From an uncultured Prevotellaceae bacterium (GTDB taxonomy: Bacteria > Bacteroidota > Bacteroidia > Bacteroidales > Bacteroidaceae): a stretch of DNA of 64,000 nt. The stretch covers positions 62,001 to 126,000 of the forward strand of contig CACZIT010000002.1 in NCBI GenBank assembly GCA_902781315.1, in the 5' to 3' direction. A program made the translations under genes and the position numbers. Positions 33,649 through 41,318 of this stretch are shown piece after piece. Each line of letters opens with the position of its first letter. Within the stretch, counting starts at the first letter, position 1. The notes beneath the pieces are model-generated. The model was not told the origin of the DNA. It ran no database searches and worked only from the letters and a program-made list of their open reading frames with translations.

Positions 33649-36003
33649 ATGCGCAAACTACTCCTATCACTCCTTTTTCTGCTGAGCCTCACGATGCAGG
33701 CCACCACCGCACCCGTCTTCAGCCAGTCCTTCACCGAGCCGTTCGACAACGGCTGGTTGTTCTACCTGGGTAATGAAGAAAGTGCAAAAAACGCCGATTT
33801 CATCGACTCCTCATGGCGAAAGCTCACGCTGCCTCACGACTGGTCGGTAGAGTTCGCACCAAGCGAACAGGAGCCTTCCGGCAACGACGGCGGCTACCTG
33901 CCCACGGGCATCGGCTGGTATCGCAAGCACTTCCGCCTGCCGGCCCTGCAGTCGCAGTCGCTCTTCCTCTATTTCGAAGGCATCTACGAGCGTTCCACCG
34001 TCTACGTCAACGGTCAGGAAGTGGGTGGCCGACCCTATGGCTACTCCTCGTTCTTCGTCGACATCAGCAAGGCCGTGCGCAAGGGCGACAACGTCGTGGC
34101 CGTGCGTGTCGACAACTCCAACCAGAAGAACTCGCGCTGGTACACGGGCTCGGGCATCTATCGCCACGTCTGGCTGGTCAGTCAGCCGCAGGTTGCCATC
34201 GACAACTGGGGCACCGTTGTCACCACTCCCGACCTCCATACGGTGGTGGTCAGCACGACGCTCGTCAACCGCACCGACGCAGCTGCCGACGCCACGCTCA
34301 GCACCACCATCGACGGTCGCGAGCAACGGGTCACGCAGAACATTCCGGCCCACGCATCGGCCTGCGTGCAGCAGACGTTCCACATCGACAACCCGCGCCC
34401 CTGGTCGCCCAGCCAGCCGAACCTCTACACGGCTGAGCAGCAGCTTGGCAATCAGCACGTGAGCACTACCTTCGGCATCCGGACAGTAGAGTATACGGCC
34501 GAGCGAGGTCTGCTGCTCAACGGCGAGCCCATCTTGCTGAACGGCGGCTGCATTCACCACGACAACGGCATCCTGGGCGCTGCCGCCTTCGACCGTGCCG
34601 AAGAGCGCAAGGTGCTGCTCATGAAGCAGGCTGGCTTCAACGCCGTGCGCACCAGCCACAACCCGCCGTCGCCGGCGTTCCTCGATGCCTGCGACCGACT
34701 GGGACTGCTCGTCATCGACGAGGCCTTCGACGGCTGGCGTGAGGAGAAGAACACCCACGACTACCACGAGTGGTTCGACGCCTGGTACGAGCGCGACATC
34801 GAAGCAATGGTCAGCCGCGACCGCAACCATCCGTCCATCTTCTGCTGGTCCATCGGCAACGAGGTCATCGAGCGCAAGAAGATTGAAGTGGTCACGACGG
34901 CCCACCACCTCGTGCAGGCCATCCACCGCTTCGACACCACACGCCCCATCACCTCGGCCCTCGCCGCATGGGACAGCGACTGGGAGATATACGACCCGCT
35001 GGCTGCCGAGCACGACATCGTGGGCTATAACTACATGATCCACAAGCACCCCACCGACCACCAGCGCGTGCCCAGCCGCGTGATGATGCAGACAGAGTCG
35101 TTCCCGCGCGACGCCTTCCGCAACTGGGCCACCACCCACGACAATGCCTACATCGTGGGCGACTTCGTCTGGACTGCCATCGACTACATCGGCGAGTCGG
35201 GCATCGGCCGCTACTGGTACGACGGCGACCCTGCCGGCGAGCACTGGGAGCGCCCGCTCTGGCCGTGGCATGCCGCCTACTGTGGCGACATCGACCTCAT
35301 CGGCCAGCGCAAGCCCATCAGCTACTACCGCGACATGCTCTGGAATGGCGATGCCAAGACTGATGCCGTCATCGCCGTGCGCGAGCCCGACGGCTACCTC
35401 GGCACGGGCATCAAGGCTGGCCTCTGGGGCGTGCATCCCACGTGGCAGAGCTGGACGTGGCCGGGGTGGGAAGGCCGCCCCATCGAAGTGGAAGTCTATT
35501 CGAAGGCTCCGTCGGTGAGCCTCTACCTGAAGCCCGACGGCAAGCCCGAGCAACTCGTGGGCACACTGCCCACCACGCGCAACGAGCAGTACAAGGCTAC
35601 GTTCACGCTGCCCTATCAGCCGGGCACACTGCGCGTGGGCACCACCACACTGACCACTGCCTCGAAGCCCGCACGGCTGCGCCTCACGGCCGACCGCACC
35701 ACACTCTCGGCCGACGGGCAGGACCTGAGCTACGTCACGGTGGAAATCCTCGATGAAATGGGGCGTTTTTGCCCCTTGGCCGACGCTGAGCTGACGTTCT
35801 CCATCAACGGAAAGACCGCCACCCTGCAGGCCACTGGCTCAGCCGACATCAAGGACACCACGTCCTACACCGCCCACCAGCGCAAGGCCTGGAAAGGGCG
35901 CGCGCTGGCCGTCGTGCGCAGCACCGACCGTCGTGGCAAAGCCACCCTCACCGTCAGCGCTCCTGGCATGAAAAAGGCTTCCCTCACCATCGCCGTGCGA
36001 TAG
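33649..36003 (+). CDS. Secreted glycoside hydrolase family 2 (beta-galactosidase type)
   Basis: 784 aa. Signal peptide (MRKLLLSLLFLLSLTMQATT). The jelly-roll sugar-binding domain (FDNGWLFYLGNEE ... ERSTVYVNGQEVGGRPYGYS), Ig-like domain and TIM barrel (RTSHNPPSPAFLDACDRLGL) are in the order of GH2. Glu405 in CWSIGNEVIE is the expected acid/base, and Glu483 in MMQTESFPRD is the likely nucleophile. A DUF4982-like segment (VYSKAPSVSLYLKPDGKPEQ) and a C-terminal Ig-like domain follow. Beta-galactosidase is the usual activity of this subgroup, but other beta-glycosidases are possible. The gene begins 14 bp after the OmpA terminator and converges on 36040-36915. Confidence 0.9.
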   Translation: MRKLLLSLLFLLSLTMQATTAPVFSQSFTEPFDNGWLFYLGNEESAKNADFIDSSWRKLTLPHDWSVEFAPSEQEPSGNDGGYLPTGIGWYRKHFRLPALQSQSLFLYFEGIYERSTVYVNGQEVGGRPYGYSSFFVDISKAVRKGDNVVAVRVDNSNQKNSRWYTGSGIYRHVWLVSQPQVAIDNWGTVVTTPDLHTVVVSTTLVNRTDAAADATLSTTIDGREQRVTQNIPAHASACVQQTFHIDNPRPWSPSQPNLYTAEQQLGNQHVSTTFGIRTVEYTAERGLLLNGEPILLNGGCIHHDNGILGAAAFDRAEERKVLLMKQAGFNAVRTSHNPPSPAFLDACDRLGLLVIDEAFDGWREEKNTHDYHEWFDAWYERDIEAMVSRDRNHPSIFCWSIGNEVIERKKIEVVTTAHHLVQAIHRFDTTRPITSALAAWDSDWEIYDPLAAEHDIVGYNYMIHKHPTDHQRVPSRVMMQTESFPRDAFRNWATTHDNAYIVGDFVWTAIDYIGESGIGRYWYDGDPAGEHWERPLWPWHAAYCGDIDLIGQRKPISYYRDMLWNGDAKTDAVIAVREPDGYLGTGIKAGLWGVHPTWQSWTWPGWEGRPIEVEVYSKAPSVSLYLKPDGKPEQLVGTLPTTRNEQYKATFTLPYQPGTLRVGTTTLTTASKPARLRLTADRTTLSADGQDLSYVTVEILDEMGRFCPLADAELTFSINGKTATLQATGSADIKDTTSYTAHQRKAWKGRALAVVRSTDRRGKATLTVSAPGMKKASLTIAVR

Positions 36004-36013
36004 GAGGGAAGCC
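35976..36013 (-). terminator. Terminator of the 36040-36915 gene, inside the GH2 3' end
   Basis: Perfect 10-bp stem GGCTTCCCTC / GAGGGAAGCC. On the minus strand the stem is followed by TTTTT. The left arm encodes residues near the end of the GH2 protein, so the two convergent genes share this DNA. Confidence 0.6.
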
Positions 36014-36039
36014 CTTCTCATCAAATATCCTCGAAAAAA

Positions 36040-36915
36040 TCAGAAGTAGAAACCGAAGGTGAGTTGTCGCATCTTCGGACCGCGCCCATCCTTGAAGAAC
36101 GTCATGGGGCTGTACTTGCAGTAGATGGCGGGGATATAAGGCGCGTTGAACATCACGATGGGCTCCACGGTGACCGGGCGCACACCGATGTGGTGGAGCG
36201 AAATGTCGTAGTCCTCGTCGCCAATCGTAAAGTGGCGGGAAGCATTGGCAGCGAAGTTGAAATTGACAAACGCACCCAGCGTGAGCGACCAGCGGCCGCG
36301 CTGGTCGAAGCAATGCTTGTAGAGCACGGGCACCGAAAAGCGGGCCGCGGTCAGCGAAGAATAGGTTTTCTCCTGATCGTCTGGGTAGGGCACGAGCAAC
36401 ATCTCATCCCCTGCCAAGCCATCCTTCACCCAGTAGCGATGGGACGACGTGTGCGGCATCACTCCTCCGAAGAGCAGGCCGATGCTCCACGTGTTCTTGG
36501 GGCCGAAGGGATGGTAGTCGGCAGTAATGCCAATGCCCAGCTCCATCGTGGGCCACATGGAATAGCCGTCGGGGGCAGCGGTCATCGTGCCCATGCCGAG
36601 GTAGATGTGTCCCGAGGCTTCCCACTTGCTGGGCTTGCCGTCCTTGGTCTTCACCACCACCTTGTTGAATCCTTTCAGGTTCGACATCTTGCGCCTCACG
36701 GCCGAGGTGTCAGGAATGCTGATGCGCTGCGTGTACTGGAAGTAAGGATCGTCCTTCATGCCGCTGATGACGATGCGCTGCACGGTGTCGCGCGTCTCAA
36801 TCTTCACGCGGTCCACCTTTTCCAGCACCAGCGTGTCGCCCGTCTCGGTGGCGAGGGCCGTCTGGCCTGCTGCCCCCGCGAGGAGTAGCGCCAGAAAGAG
36901 TTTTACGTTTTTCAT
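36040..36915 (-). CDS. Outer-membrane beta-barrel protein, putative
   Basis: 291 aa. A signal peptide (MKNVKLFLALLLAGAAGQTA) is followed by about 75 residues rich in charged amino acids (VEKVDRVKIETRD-type). Amphipathic strands come next (WEASGHIYLGMGTMTAAPDG, MELGIGITADYHPFGPKNTW, LTLGAFVNFNFAANASR), ending in LTFGFYF, a typical barrel end with terminal Phe. Function unknown. Confidence 0.7.
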   Translation of the reverse strand: MKNVKLFLALLLAGAAGQTALATETGDTLVLEKVDRVKIETRDTVQRIVISGMKDDPYFQYTQRISIPDTSAVRRKMSNLKGFNKVVVKTKDGKPSKWEASGHIYLGMGTMTAAPDGYSMWPTMELGIGITADYHPFGPKNTWSIGLLFGGVMPHTSSHRYWVKDGLAGDEMLLVPYPDDQEKTYSSLTAARFSVPVLYKHCFDQRGRWSLTLGAFVNFNFAANASRHFTIGDEDYDISLHHIGVRPVTVEPIVMFNAPYIPAIYCKYSPMTFFKDGRGPKMRQLTFGFYF

Positions 36916-36992
36916 TGTTGCTGTTATTTTATTTCTTGAAGTTTTATTCTTTTCCTACCCGCACATGCAGGAGCTAATTCCGGCAGATTAAC

Positions 36993-37008
36993 GGATTGAC
37001 GGATTGAC
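36993..37008. repeat. GGATTGAC direct repeat, two units
   Basis: Two adjacent exact 8-bp copies in the gap between two minus-strand genes. Similar to the repeat at 7271-7309. The rest of the 36916-37070 gap has a GGCATCC/GGATGCC hairpin at about 37030-37055 of unclear role. Confidence 0.5.
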
Positions 37009-37070
37009 GGTTCGGGCTACTGCAAGGCAGGCATCCCTTTCGGCCACGGATGCCCCTTTTTCGCCGTCAG

Positions 37071-38237
37071 TCACTCCTCCTCCGGCTGCTGAATCTTCTC
37101 AACTTGCTTCTCCATCTGCTGTTGCAGCTTCTCAGCCACCTTCTTCGCAACAGGGTTCTTCTCAAGGTTTTCCATCTTCTGCTGTACCATCTCACTGGCA
37201 TTTTCGGCAGCCTTCATCGTTTTGTTCACCTTCCGCCACTGCGCAAACTCGTCGTCCCAGTCGCGCTGGTCCTCAATGCGCTGCAGCACCGCGGCCGAGA
37301 GCGGCTCCACACCCAGTTTCTGCTTCAGGCGGTCGATGTCGGCAGCCGTGTAGCCGCAGCGCTCGCGCCGCTCCTTCGACGAGAGCCGCTGGTCGGCATT
37401 ATACTCGCTGCGCGAGAGATAGACCACGCTGTCCACATAGAACTCCGTGCGGTCGTGATAATCAATCATGACAGCACTCTTGTTCCCCTTCTCGTCGGAG
37501 CTGACGGGGACGAACGGATAGATACTGCCGTTGATGTCGCCCTCGAAGCTGATGTACTTCAGGTTGCCCTGCGGCACGTAGTCGATGGCCGTGTCCTCCA
37601 GCCGATAGACGGCGTGGGCATCCACGTGGGAGAGATGGGCCTTGGCCAGCAGGATGTTGATGGTGTAAGCCGTGTCGGGAGCCAGCGCGTTGTAGTCCAT
37701 GCGCAGTTCCTGACGGGCCGTGTCGCGCACGGCAATGCCTGCCAGACCATGCTTGGTGTAGACGCGAGTGGTGTCGCCGGCGGTCTCCAGCGTGTACTTC
37801 TTGGGCAGTCGACGCGCCTTCTCAAGGAAGGTGTAGGGCTTCAGCTGCCAGTAGTCGATGTCCTCGGGCAGCGGACTTTCGTCGGGGTGCACCAGGTTGC
37901 GGCCGGCAATGATGCGGATGCCGTCGTCGTGCTTCTTCCCATAGCGCACGTCCATCTGGCAGATGCCCTCGTAGACGCGGTATTCCTGATGCTTGCGGTC
38001 GACATAATAGTCGTTGCCCTCCTCTATGAACCGATAGTAGCAGTAGAGGCGCAGGCAGTGGTCGCGCTCATGGCGGAAATCCACGTTGTCGAGGTCGAGC
38101 TCCTTCCAGATGTCGTCGTCGTCAGACAGCTGTGCTGTGGCCGGCATGGCAGTGCCCAGCAGCAGCCAAGCGCCCAGCAGCACCTTTGCGATACGGAGCT
38201 TGCAGGCCAACGGGCAAATGGGGTTGTAAGACTTCAT
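37071..38237 (-). CDS. Conserved secreted protein of unknown function
   Basis: 388 aa from ATG 38237; the upstream extension to 38270 overlaps the promoter. Signal peptide about residues 1-32 (LLGAWLLLGTAMPATAQ). The mature part is mixed alpha/beta (DDDDIWKELDLDNVDFRHER ... YYVDRKHQEYRVYEGICQMD), with a Glu/Gln/Lys-rich helical tail (KVAEKLQQQMEKQVEKIQ). I do not recognise a family. A TACTTTTG -7 box at 38242-38249 lies only 4 bp from the start codon, giving a nearly leaderless transcript. Confidence 0.7.
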   Translation of the reverse strand: MKSYNPICPLACKLRIAKVLLGAWLLLGTAMPATAQLSDDDDIWKELDLDNVDFRHERDHCLRLYCYYRFIEEGNDYYVDRKHQEYRVYEGICQMDVRYGKKHDDGIRIIAGRNLVHPDESPLPEDIDYWQLKPYTFLEKARRLPKKYTLETAGDTTRVYTKHGLAGIAVRDTARQELRMDYNALAPDTAYTINILLAKAHLSHVDAHAVYRLEDTAIDYVPQGNLKYISFEGDINGSIYPFVPVSSDEKGNKSAVMIDYHDRTEFYVDSVVYLSRSEYNADQRLSSKERRERCGYTAADIDRLKQKLGVEPLSAAVLQRIEDQRDWDDEFAQWRKVNKTMKAAENASEMVQQKMENLEKNPVAKKVAEKLQQQMEKQVEKIQQPEEE

Positions 38238-38249
38238 GCTGCAAAAGTA

Positions 38250-38540
38250 AGAAAAAAAACACAACCACAAGCATCTTTCCAGTTTTTTTCAGCATAAATG
38301 GAGGTATTTAACAAAATAGGGTGGCGCCTGCCTGAGTATTTCTGCCTCAAAAAAAAGAGGGGGTAAAGTACAATTTCTTGGTAACTTTTTACGACAAGCC
38401 ACGGCGCCGTTTTTGCCCGCTTCTCGCCGCAGCACCGCCTCTTGGGCAAAAAACGACCGTTTTTTTGCCTTTTTCGCAAACGCCTGATGCTCAGTGGATT
38501 ACGTCTTTTCCGCCAAAAACCGACTGTTTCCTGTCTCTCT
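38250..38540. other. Gene-free stretch before array B
   Basis: AT-rich then GC-rich DNA with no credible coding frame. The only landmark is a degenerate array-like unit AAACCGACTGTTT at 38517-38529, 12-13 bp upstream of array B and out of its 22-bp phase. Confidence 0.5.
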
Positions 38541-38663
38541 AAACCTATGGTTTGATGGCTCCAAACCTATGCTTTTGCTCCTATATACCTATGCTTTCGA
38601 TGGTACAGACCTATGTTCTGGAGCAACTAAACCTATGCTTTTGTCGACAGAGACCCTCCGTTT
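38541..38663. repeat. 22-bp-period array B: six 13-bp units with 9-bp variable spacers
   Basis: Units start at 38541, 38563, 38585, 38607, 38629 and 38651, an exact 22-bp step. They are AAACCTATGGTTT, AAACCTATGCTTT, ATACCTATGCTTT, AGACCTATGTTCT, AAACCTATGCTTT and a degenerate AGACCCTCCGTTT. Spacers are all different: GATGGCTCC, TGCTCCTAT, CGATGGTAC, GGAGCAACT, TGTCGACAG. A seventh, weak unit (ACACCGATGAAAC) is in phase at 38673. Same design as array A, 20.7 kb away. Confidence 0.9.
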
Positions 38664-38826
38664 TGAGACGCCACACCGATGAAACCGATGAAAAACGACG
38701 CTATTCCACATCTGCCCGAGCCTGCTTTTTCCACGCCCAGGTGCCGCCTTTTGTAGTAAGTTTTCATCGAAAGTTTTCACTCTTACCCCCTCCCCTTTTC
38801 AGCCCTTGCCCTGCAGAAACACGCGC

Positions 38827-38941
38827 AATGATATCGCAGTTGGCTTAAAATGACTTCTTCCTCTCTTATACCCAGGGCATTGCCCTGGGCTAAGGAGGGT
38901 GCAGGCCCTGCGGGACGTTTAGCGCCAGCTGCGATATCATT
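38827..38941. mobile_element. 115-bp palindromic element (REP/MITE-like) upstream of the RAYT gene
   Basis: Terminal inverted repeats of 18 bp (AATGATATCGCAGTTGGC at 38827-38844 and its complement at 38924-38941, 17 of 18 matching) enclose a 9-bp hairpin CCCAGGGCA / TGCCCTGGG (38871-38889) and a GCAGGCCCTGC palindrome (38901-38911). It is non-coding and ends 88 bp before the transposase start, where RAYT genes usually have their cognate repeats. Confidence 0.75.
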
Positions 38942-39029
38942 ACCAAAACGCGTAGGAAGAAACCGCCTTTTTCCTTAAAAAAATCCGTTACAAAGAAAAA
39001 AAGTAGTATCTTTGCCCTGCGAAAATACC

Positions 39030-40046
39030 ATGGACAGAGCAACGTTTGAAAAACAGAAGGCATTTGCCGGGGAGAAAAAGCCGTCGATGCAACGGCGCTG
39101 TGTGGACCATGACTACACGGCGCGGCGGATGTATATGGTCACGATGACGACGGAAGGGCGGCAGCCGCTCTTCGGCCGTGTGGTGGGGCGCAGCGAGGCT
39201 GTGGAGCCTTCGCCGGAAGCGCCTCGCATGGAACTATCGCCGCTGGGAAAGGCCGTGGAGGAAATCTGGCTGACGATGGGTTGTCACCACCCTGAGGTGA
39301 AGGTGGTGGCACTGCAGATGATGCCCGACCACCTGCATGCTGTTCTCTTCGTCCGGGAAAAGATGGAGAAGCCTCTGGGGAAAGTCCTGCTGGGCGTGAA
39401 GCAGGCCTGCAACCAGGCGTTCCGCGCGCTGCTGCCCGTAGAGTATGTTGCTGTGGCACAGCAACACGCCAGACAGAGCCGCGACAACGGCCTGCTCTTT
39501 GCAAAGGGCTTCAATGACCAAATTCTGCTGCGAGAAGGGCAGCTGGAGCGGTGGCTGCACTACCTGAAGGACAACCCGCGAAGACTGCTCATGAAGCGCG
39601 AGAACCCGGCGCTCTTTCGGGTGCAGCGAGGGCTAACGTACGGCGGACTGAACTTCTCTGCCATCGGCAACCGCTTCTTGCTGCAACGACCGCTGAAAGT
39701 GCAAGTGCAGTGCTCGAGGAGCATCACCGAGGCCGACCTGCAGGCCCATCAGGCTGCCTGTCTGGAAGCAGCCCGTCAGGGCGCTGTGCTGGTGTCGCCC
39801 GCCATATCGAAAGGAGAGAAAGCCATCATGCGGGCCGCCTTCGAGGAAGGCCTTCCGCTGATCTATCTGCAGGAGAACGGCTTCACCGACTTGGCGAAGC
39901 CCGGTGGCCAGCGAATGGACGCCTGCGCCCGCGGTCAGCTGCTTATCCTCGCCCCCTGGGAGCACCACAACGAAAAGCTCGCCATCAAGCGCGACCAGTG
40001 CCTCCAGCTGAACGAAATGGCCAAAGCCATCTGCAACTGCCCGTAG
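39030..40046 (+). CDS. RAYT-like Y1 (IS200-type) transposase with extra C-terminal domain
   Basis: 338 aa from ATG 39030; a TTG at 39012 would lie inside the -7 box TATCTTTG (39007-39014). The N-terminal half is a Y1 HUH nuclease fold: YMVTMTTEGRQPLFG, the HxH motif MMPDHLHAVLF (His101, His103), then WLHYLKDNPRRLL with the catalytic Tyr178. REP-associated tyrosine transposases cut and join single-stranded palindromic DNA. Residues about 221-338 (ACLEAARQGAVLVSPAISKG ... GGQRMDACARGQLLILAP) form a separate alpha/beta domain that looks Rossmann-like and faintly DprA-like. That fusion is not part of the standard RAYT. No insertion-sequence ends are seen around the gene, so it is probably a domesticated single copy, as RAYTs usually are. 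Confidence 0.82.
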   Translation: MDRATFEKQKAFAGEKKPSMQRRCVDHDYTARRMYMVTMTTEGRQPLFGRVVGRSEAVEPSPEAPRMELSPLGKAVEEIWLTMGCHHPEVKVVALQMMPDHLHAVLFVREKMEKPLGKVLLGVKQACNQAFRALLPVEYVAVAQQHARQSRDNGLLFAKGFNDQILLREGQLERWLHYLKDNPRRLLMKRENPALFRVQRGLTYGGLNFSAIGNRFLLQRPLKVQVQCSRSITEADLQAHQAACLEAARQGAVLVSPAISKGEKAIMRAAFEEGLPLIYLQENGFTDLAKPGGQRMDACARGQLLILAPWEHHNEKLAIKRDQCLQLNEMAKAICNCP

Positions 40047-40091
40047 CCAGTAACGCTTGTTGCAGTGGCACAGCAACCCCACAAAAAAAGC

Positions 40092-40120
40092 CCTGCCCTC
40101 ACAAAGAGAGCAGGACTGTT
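40092..40120 (+). terminator. Terminator of the RAYT gene
   Basis: Stem CCTGCCCTC / GAGAGCAGG (one mismatch) with a T-rich tail, 45 bp after the stop codon. Confidence 0.6.
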
Positions 40121-40145
40121 TTTGTATTTTTAAGGCTTCACCGGA

Positions 40146-40712
40146 TTAATCAACTCCAAAGGTTGCTATAATCAAGTCATTTTTCTCATCTTTTTCGTTT
40201 GGATTCGTCACATAAATGCCGTATTCTCCCTGCTCAATGCCATCAATAGAAATAAGATAGGAATCCTGCCCATACTTCTTTGCATTGAAATCAATTCGCT
40301 TCATATTGTTTGACGTTTCACCTCCAAAGGAGTTTACCTTTGACATTTCAGCACGACGTGCATTGCCGTTAATATCAAACTTAATGACGTTAACTATCTG
40401 CAAGGGATCGGTCTTATTGTCAACCGCTCTGACTATAAACTGGGTTTGAGGACTCTGAGGGATACGAGTTGCTGCTTGTTTTCCTTTAATATGCATACGC
40501 GACTTAACACTACCAATACCAACAAGGTAGAGAGATGCTCCAGCCTTCGTCTTGATTTGAGCATTTTCCTTGGGAAGAAGAATTCCTTCAGTTGCATTTT
40601 TCACGTATACAATCTGACCTGAAAATTCAGGTTCTTCAACCTCTATTTTTGTTTGTGCATTTACAATACCTGCTGTTAGGATAACAAGTAAAAACAAAAC
40701 TACTTTTTTCAT
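40146..40712 (-). CDS. Small secreted protein of unknown function
   Basis: 188 aa from ATG 40712, which gives the signal peptide MKKVVLFLLVILTAGIVNAQ. The longer frame to 40898 reads through a long hairpin and is rejected. The mature protein is beta-rich (VEEPEFSGQIVYVKNATEGI ... EQGEYGIYVTNPNEKDEKND). It resembles small secreted hypothetical proteins of Prevotella, but no named family can be given. The gene is clearly more AT-rich than its neighbours, consistent with recent arrival. Confidence 0.65.
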   Translation of the reverse strand: MKKVVLFLLVILTAGIVNAQTKIEVEEPEFSGQIVYVKNATEGILLPKENAQIKTKAGASLYLVGIGSVKSRMHIKGKQAATRIPQSPQTQFIVRAVDNKTDPLQIVNVIKFDINGNARRAEMSKVNSFGGETSNNMKRIDFNAKKYGQDSYLISIDGIEQGEYGIYVTNPNEKDEKNDLIIATFGVD

Positions 40713-40763
40713 TTTGATAATAATAAAAGGCGGAACCATTCGATGCTTATCGGGACTCTGGTT

Positions 40764-40864
40764 ACCGCCAAGTGACCATATACAACAACAAGCAAGGAAA
40801 AGTCCACGCCTACCAAGCGTGAACTTTCGGCTGCTTGTTCTTGTTGTATCGAAGTTTTGGCGGT
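40764..40864 (-). ncRNA. 101-nt long stem-loop in the leader of the 40146-40712 gene
   Basis: Nested inverted repeats: outer ACCGCCAA / TTGGCGGT (40764-40771 with 40857-40864), middle ATACAACAACAAGCA with a slightly bulged partner (40780-40794 with 40832-40849), and inner CACGC / GCGTG (40805-40809 with 40817-40821). It may be a structured 5' leader, a small RNA, or a palindromic miniature element. No known riboswitch class is recognised. Confidence 0.5.
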
Positions 40865-40993
40865 ATTCAACTTCAAAGAACAAGAGCAGAAAGCTCAATA
40901 TCTATGTATAAGTACGAACAGAAGCGCTAATCTGTAAGTTAATTAAATAAGGTAGCAACCACCGACGGAGCGGCGGAGACGAGAGGAGAAATG

Positions 40994-41248
40994 TTACTGG
41001 GCTAAGATGCCGGCATGGAGTTGCTCAATGGGAAATATTAAATCCCAATTCTTACCCCAAACGACATTGCCATTTTCAAGGGTAAAACGATTGAACTTGC
41101 GAGGGTCAAGATATTTATTGTACTGCGGATGTGGATGGCGACGGATGAAGTCACCAACGTCTATGGTCTGTATGGTATTGTCACTGAATGTCAGATTAAC
41201 ACATAGATTTCCGGCATTCTCAGCCTTGATGATTGAAAGGCGTTCCAT
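40994..41248 (-). CDS. DUF2442 domain-containing protein
   Basis: 84 aa. Pattern of DUF2442: a beta strand with LCVNLTFSDNTIQTIDVGDF, then YLDPRKFNRFTLENGNVVWG and NWDLIFPIEQLHAGIL. Members are often encoded next to a DUF4160 gene in pairs that resemble toxin-antitoxin modules. No partner is visible here: upstream is sdhB and downstream is the hairpin region. Function unknown. Confidence 0.75.
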   Translation of the reverse strand: MERLSIIKAENAGNLCVNLTFSDNTIQTIDVGDFIRRHPHPQYNKYLDPRKFNRFTLENGNVVWGKNWDLIFPIEQLHAGILAQ

Positions 41249-41275
41249 ATCTTAACAACTAAAATTAATTATAAT

Positions 41276-41305
41276 GGTAGCGGGACGTTTTTTTGTCCCG
41301 CTACC
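41276..41305 (-). terminator. Terminator of the fumarate reductase operon
   Basis: Perfect 11-bp stem GGTAGCGGGAC / GTCCCGCTACC with an 8-nt loop, 13 bp after the sdhB stop codon; followed on the minus strand by AT-rich sequence. Confidence 0.75.
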
Positions 41306-41318
41306 TATATAATAAACA

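Noticed and set aside
33811..35553. Long minus-strand frame opposite the GH2 gene
   Set aside because: Shadow; composition typical of antisense frames and GH2 is certain.
38494..38848. Two short plus-strand frames across array B
   Set aside because: They read through the repeat and its spacers, with repeated Tyr/Cys/Met blocks and no ribosome site; the periodic DNA explains them.
40713..40898. N-terminal extension of the 40146-40712 protein
   Set aside because: It would be encoded by the long hairpin, and the signal peptide at MKKVVLFL would become internal.
40994..41248. Toxin-antitoxin pair with the DUF2442 protein
   Set aside because: No DUF4160 or other small partner gene on either side.
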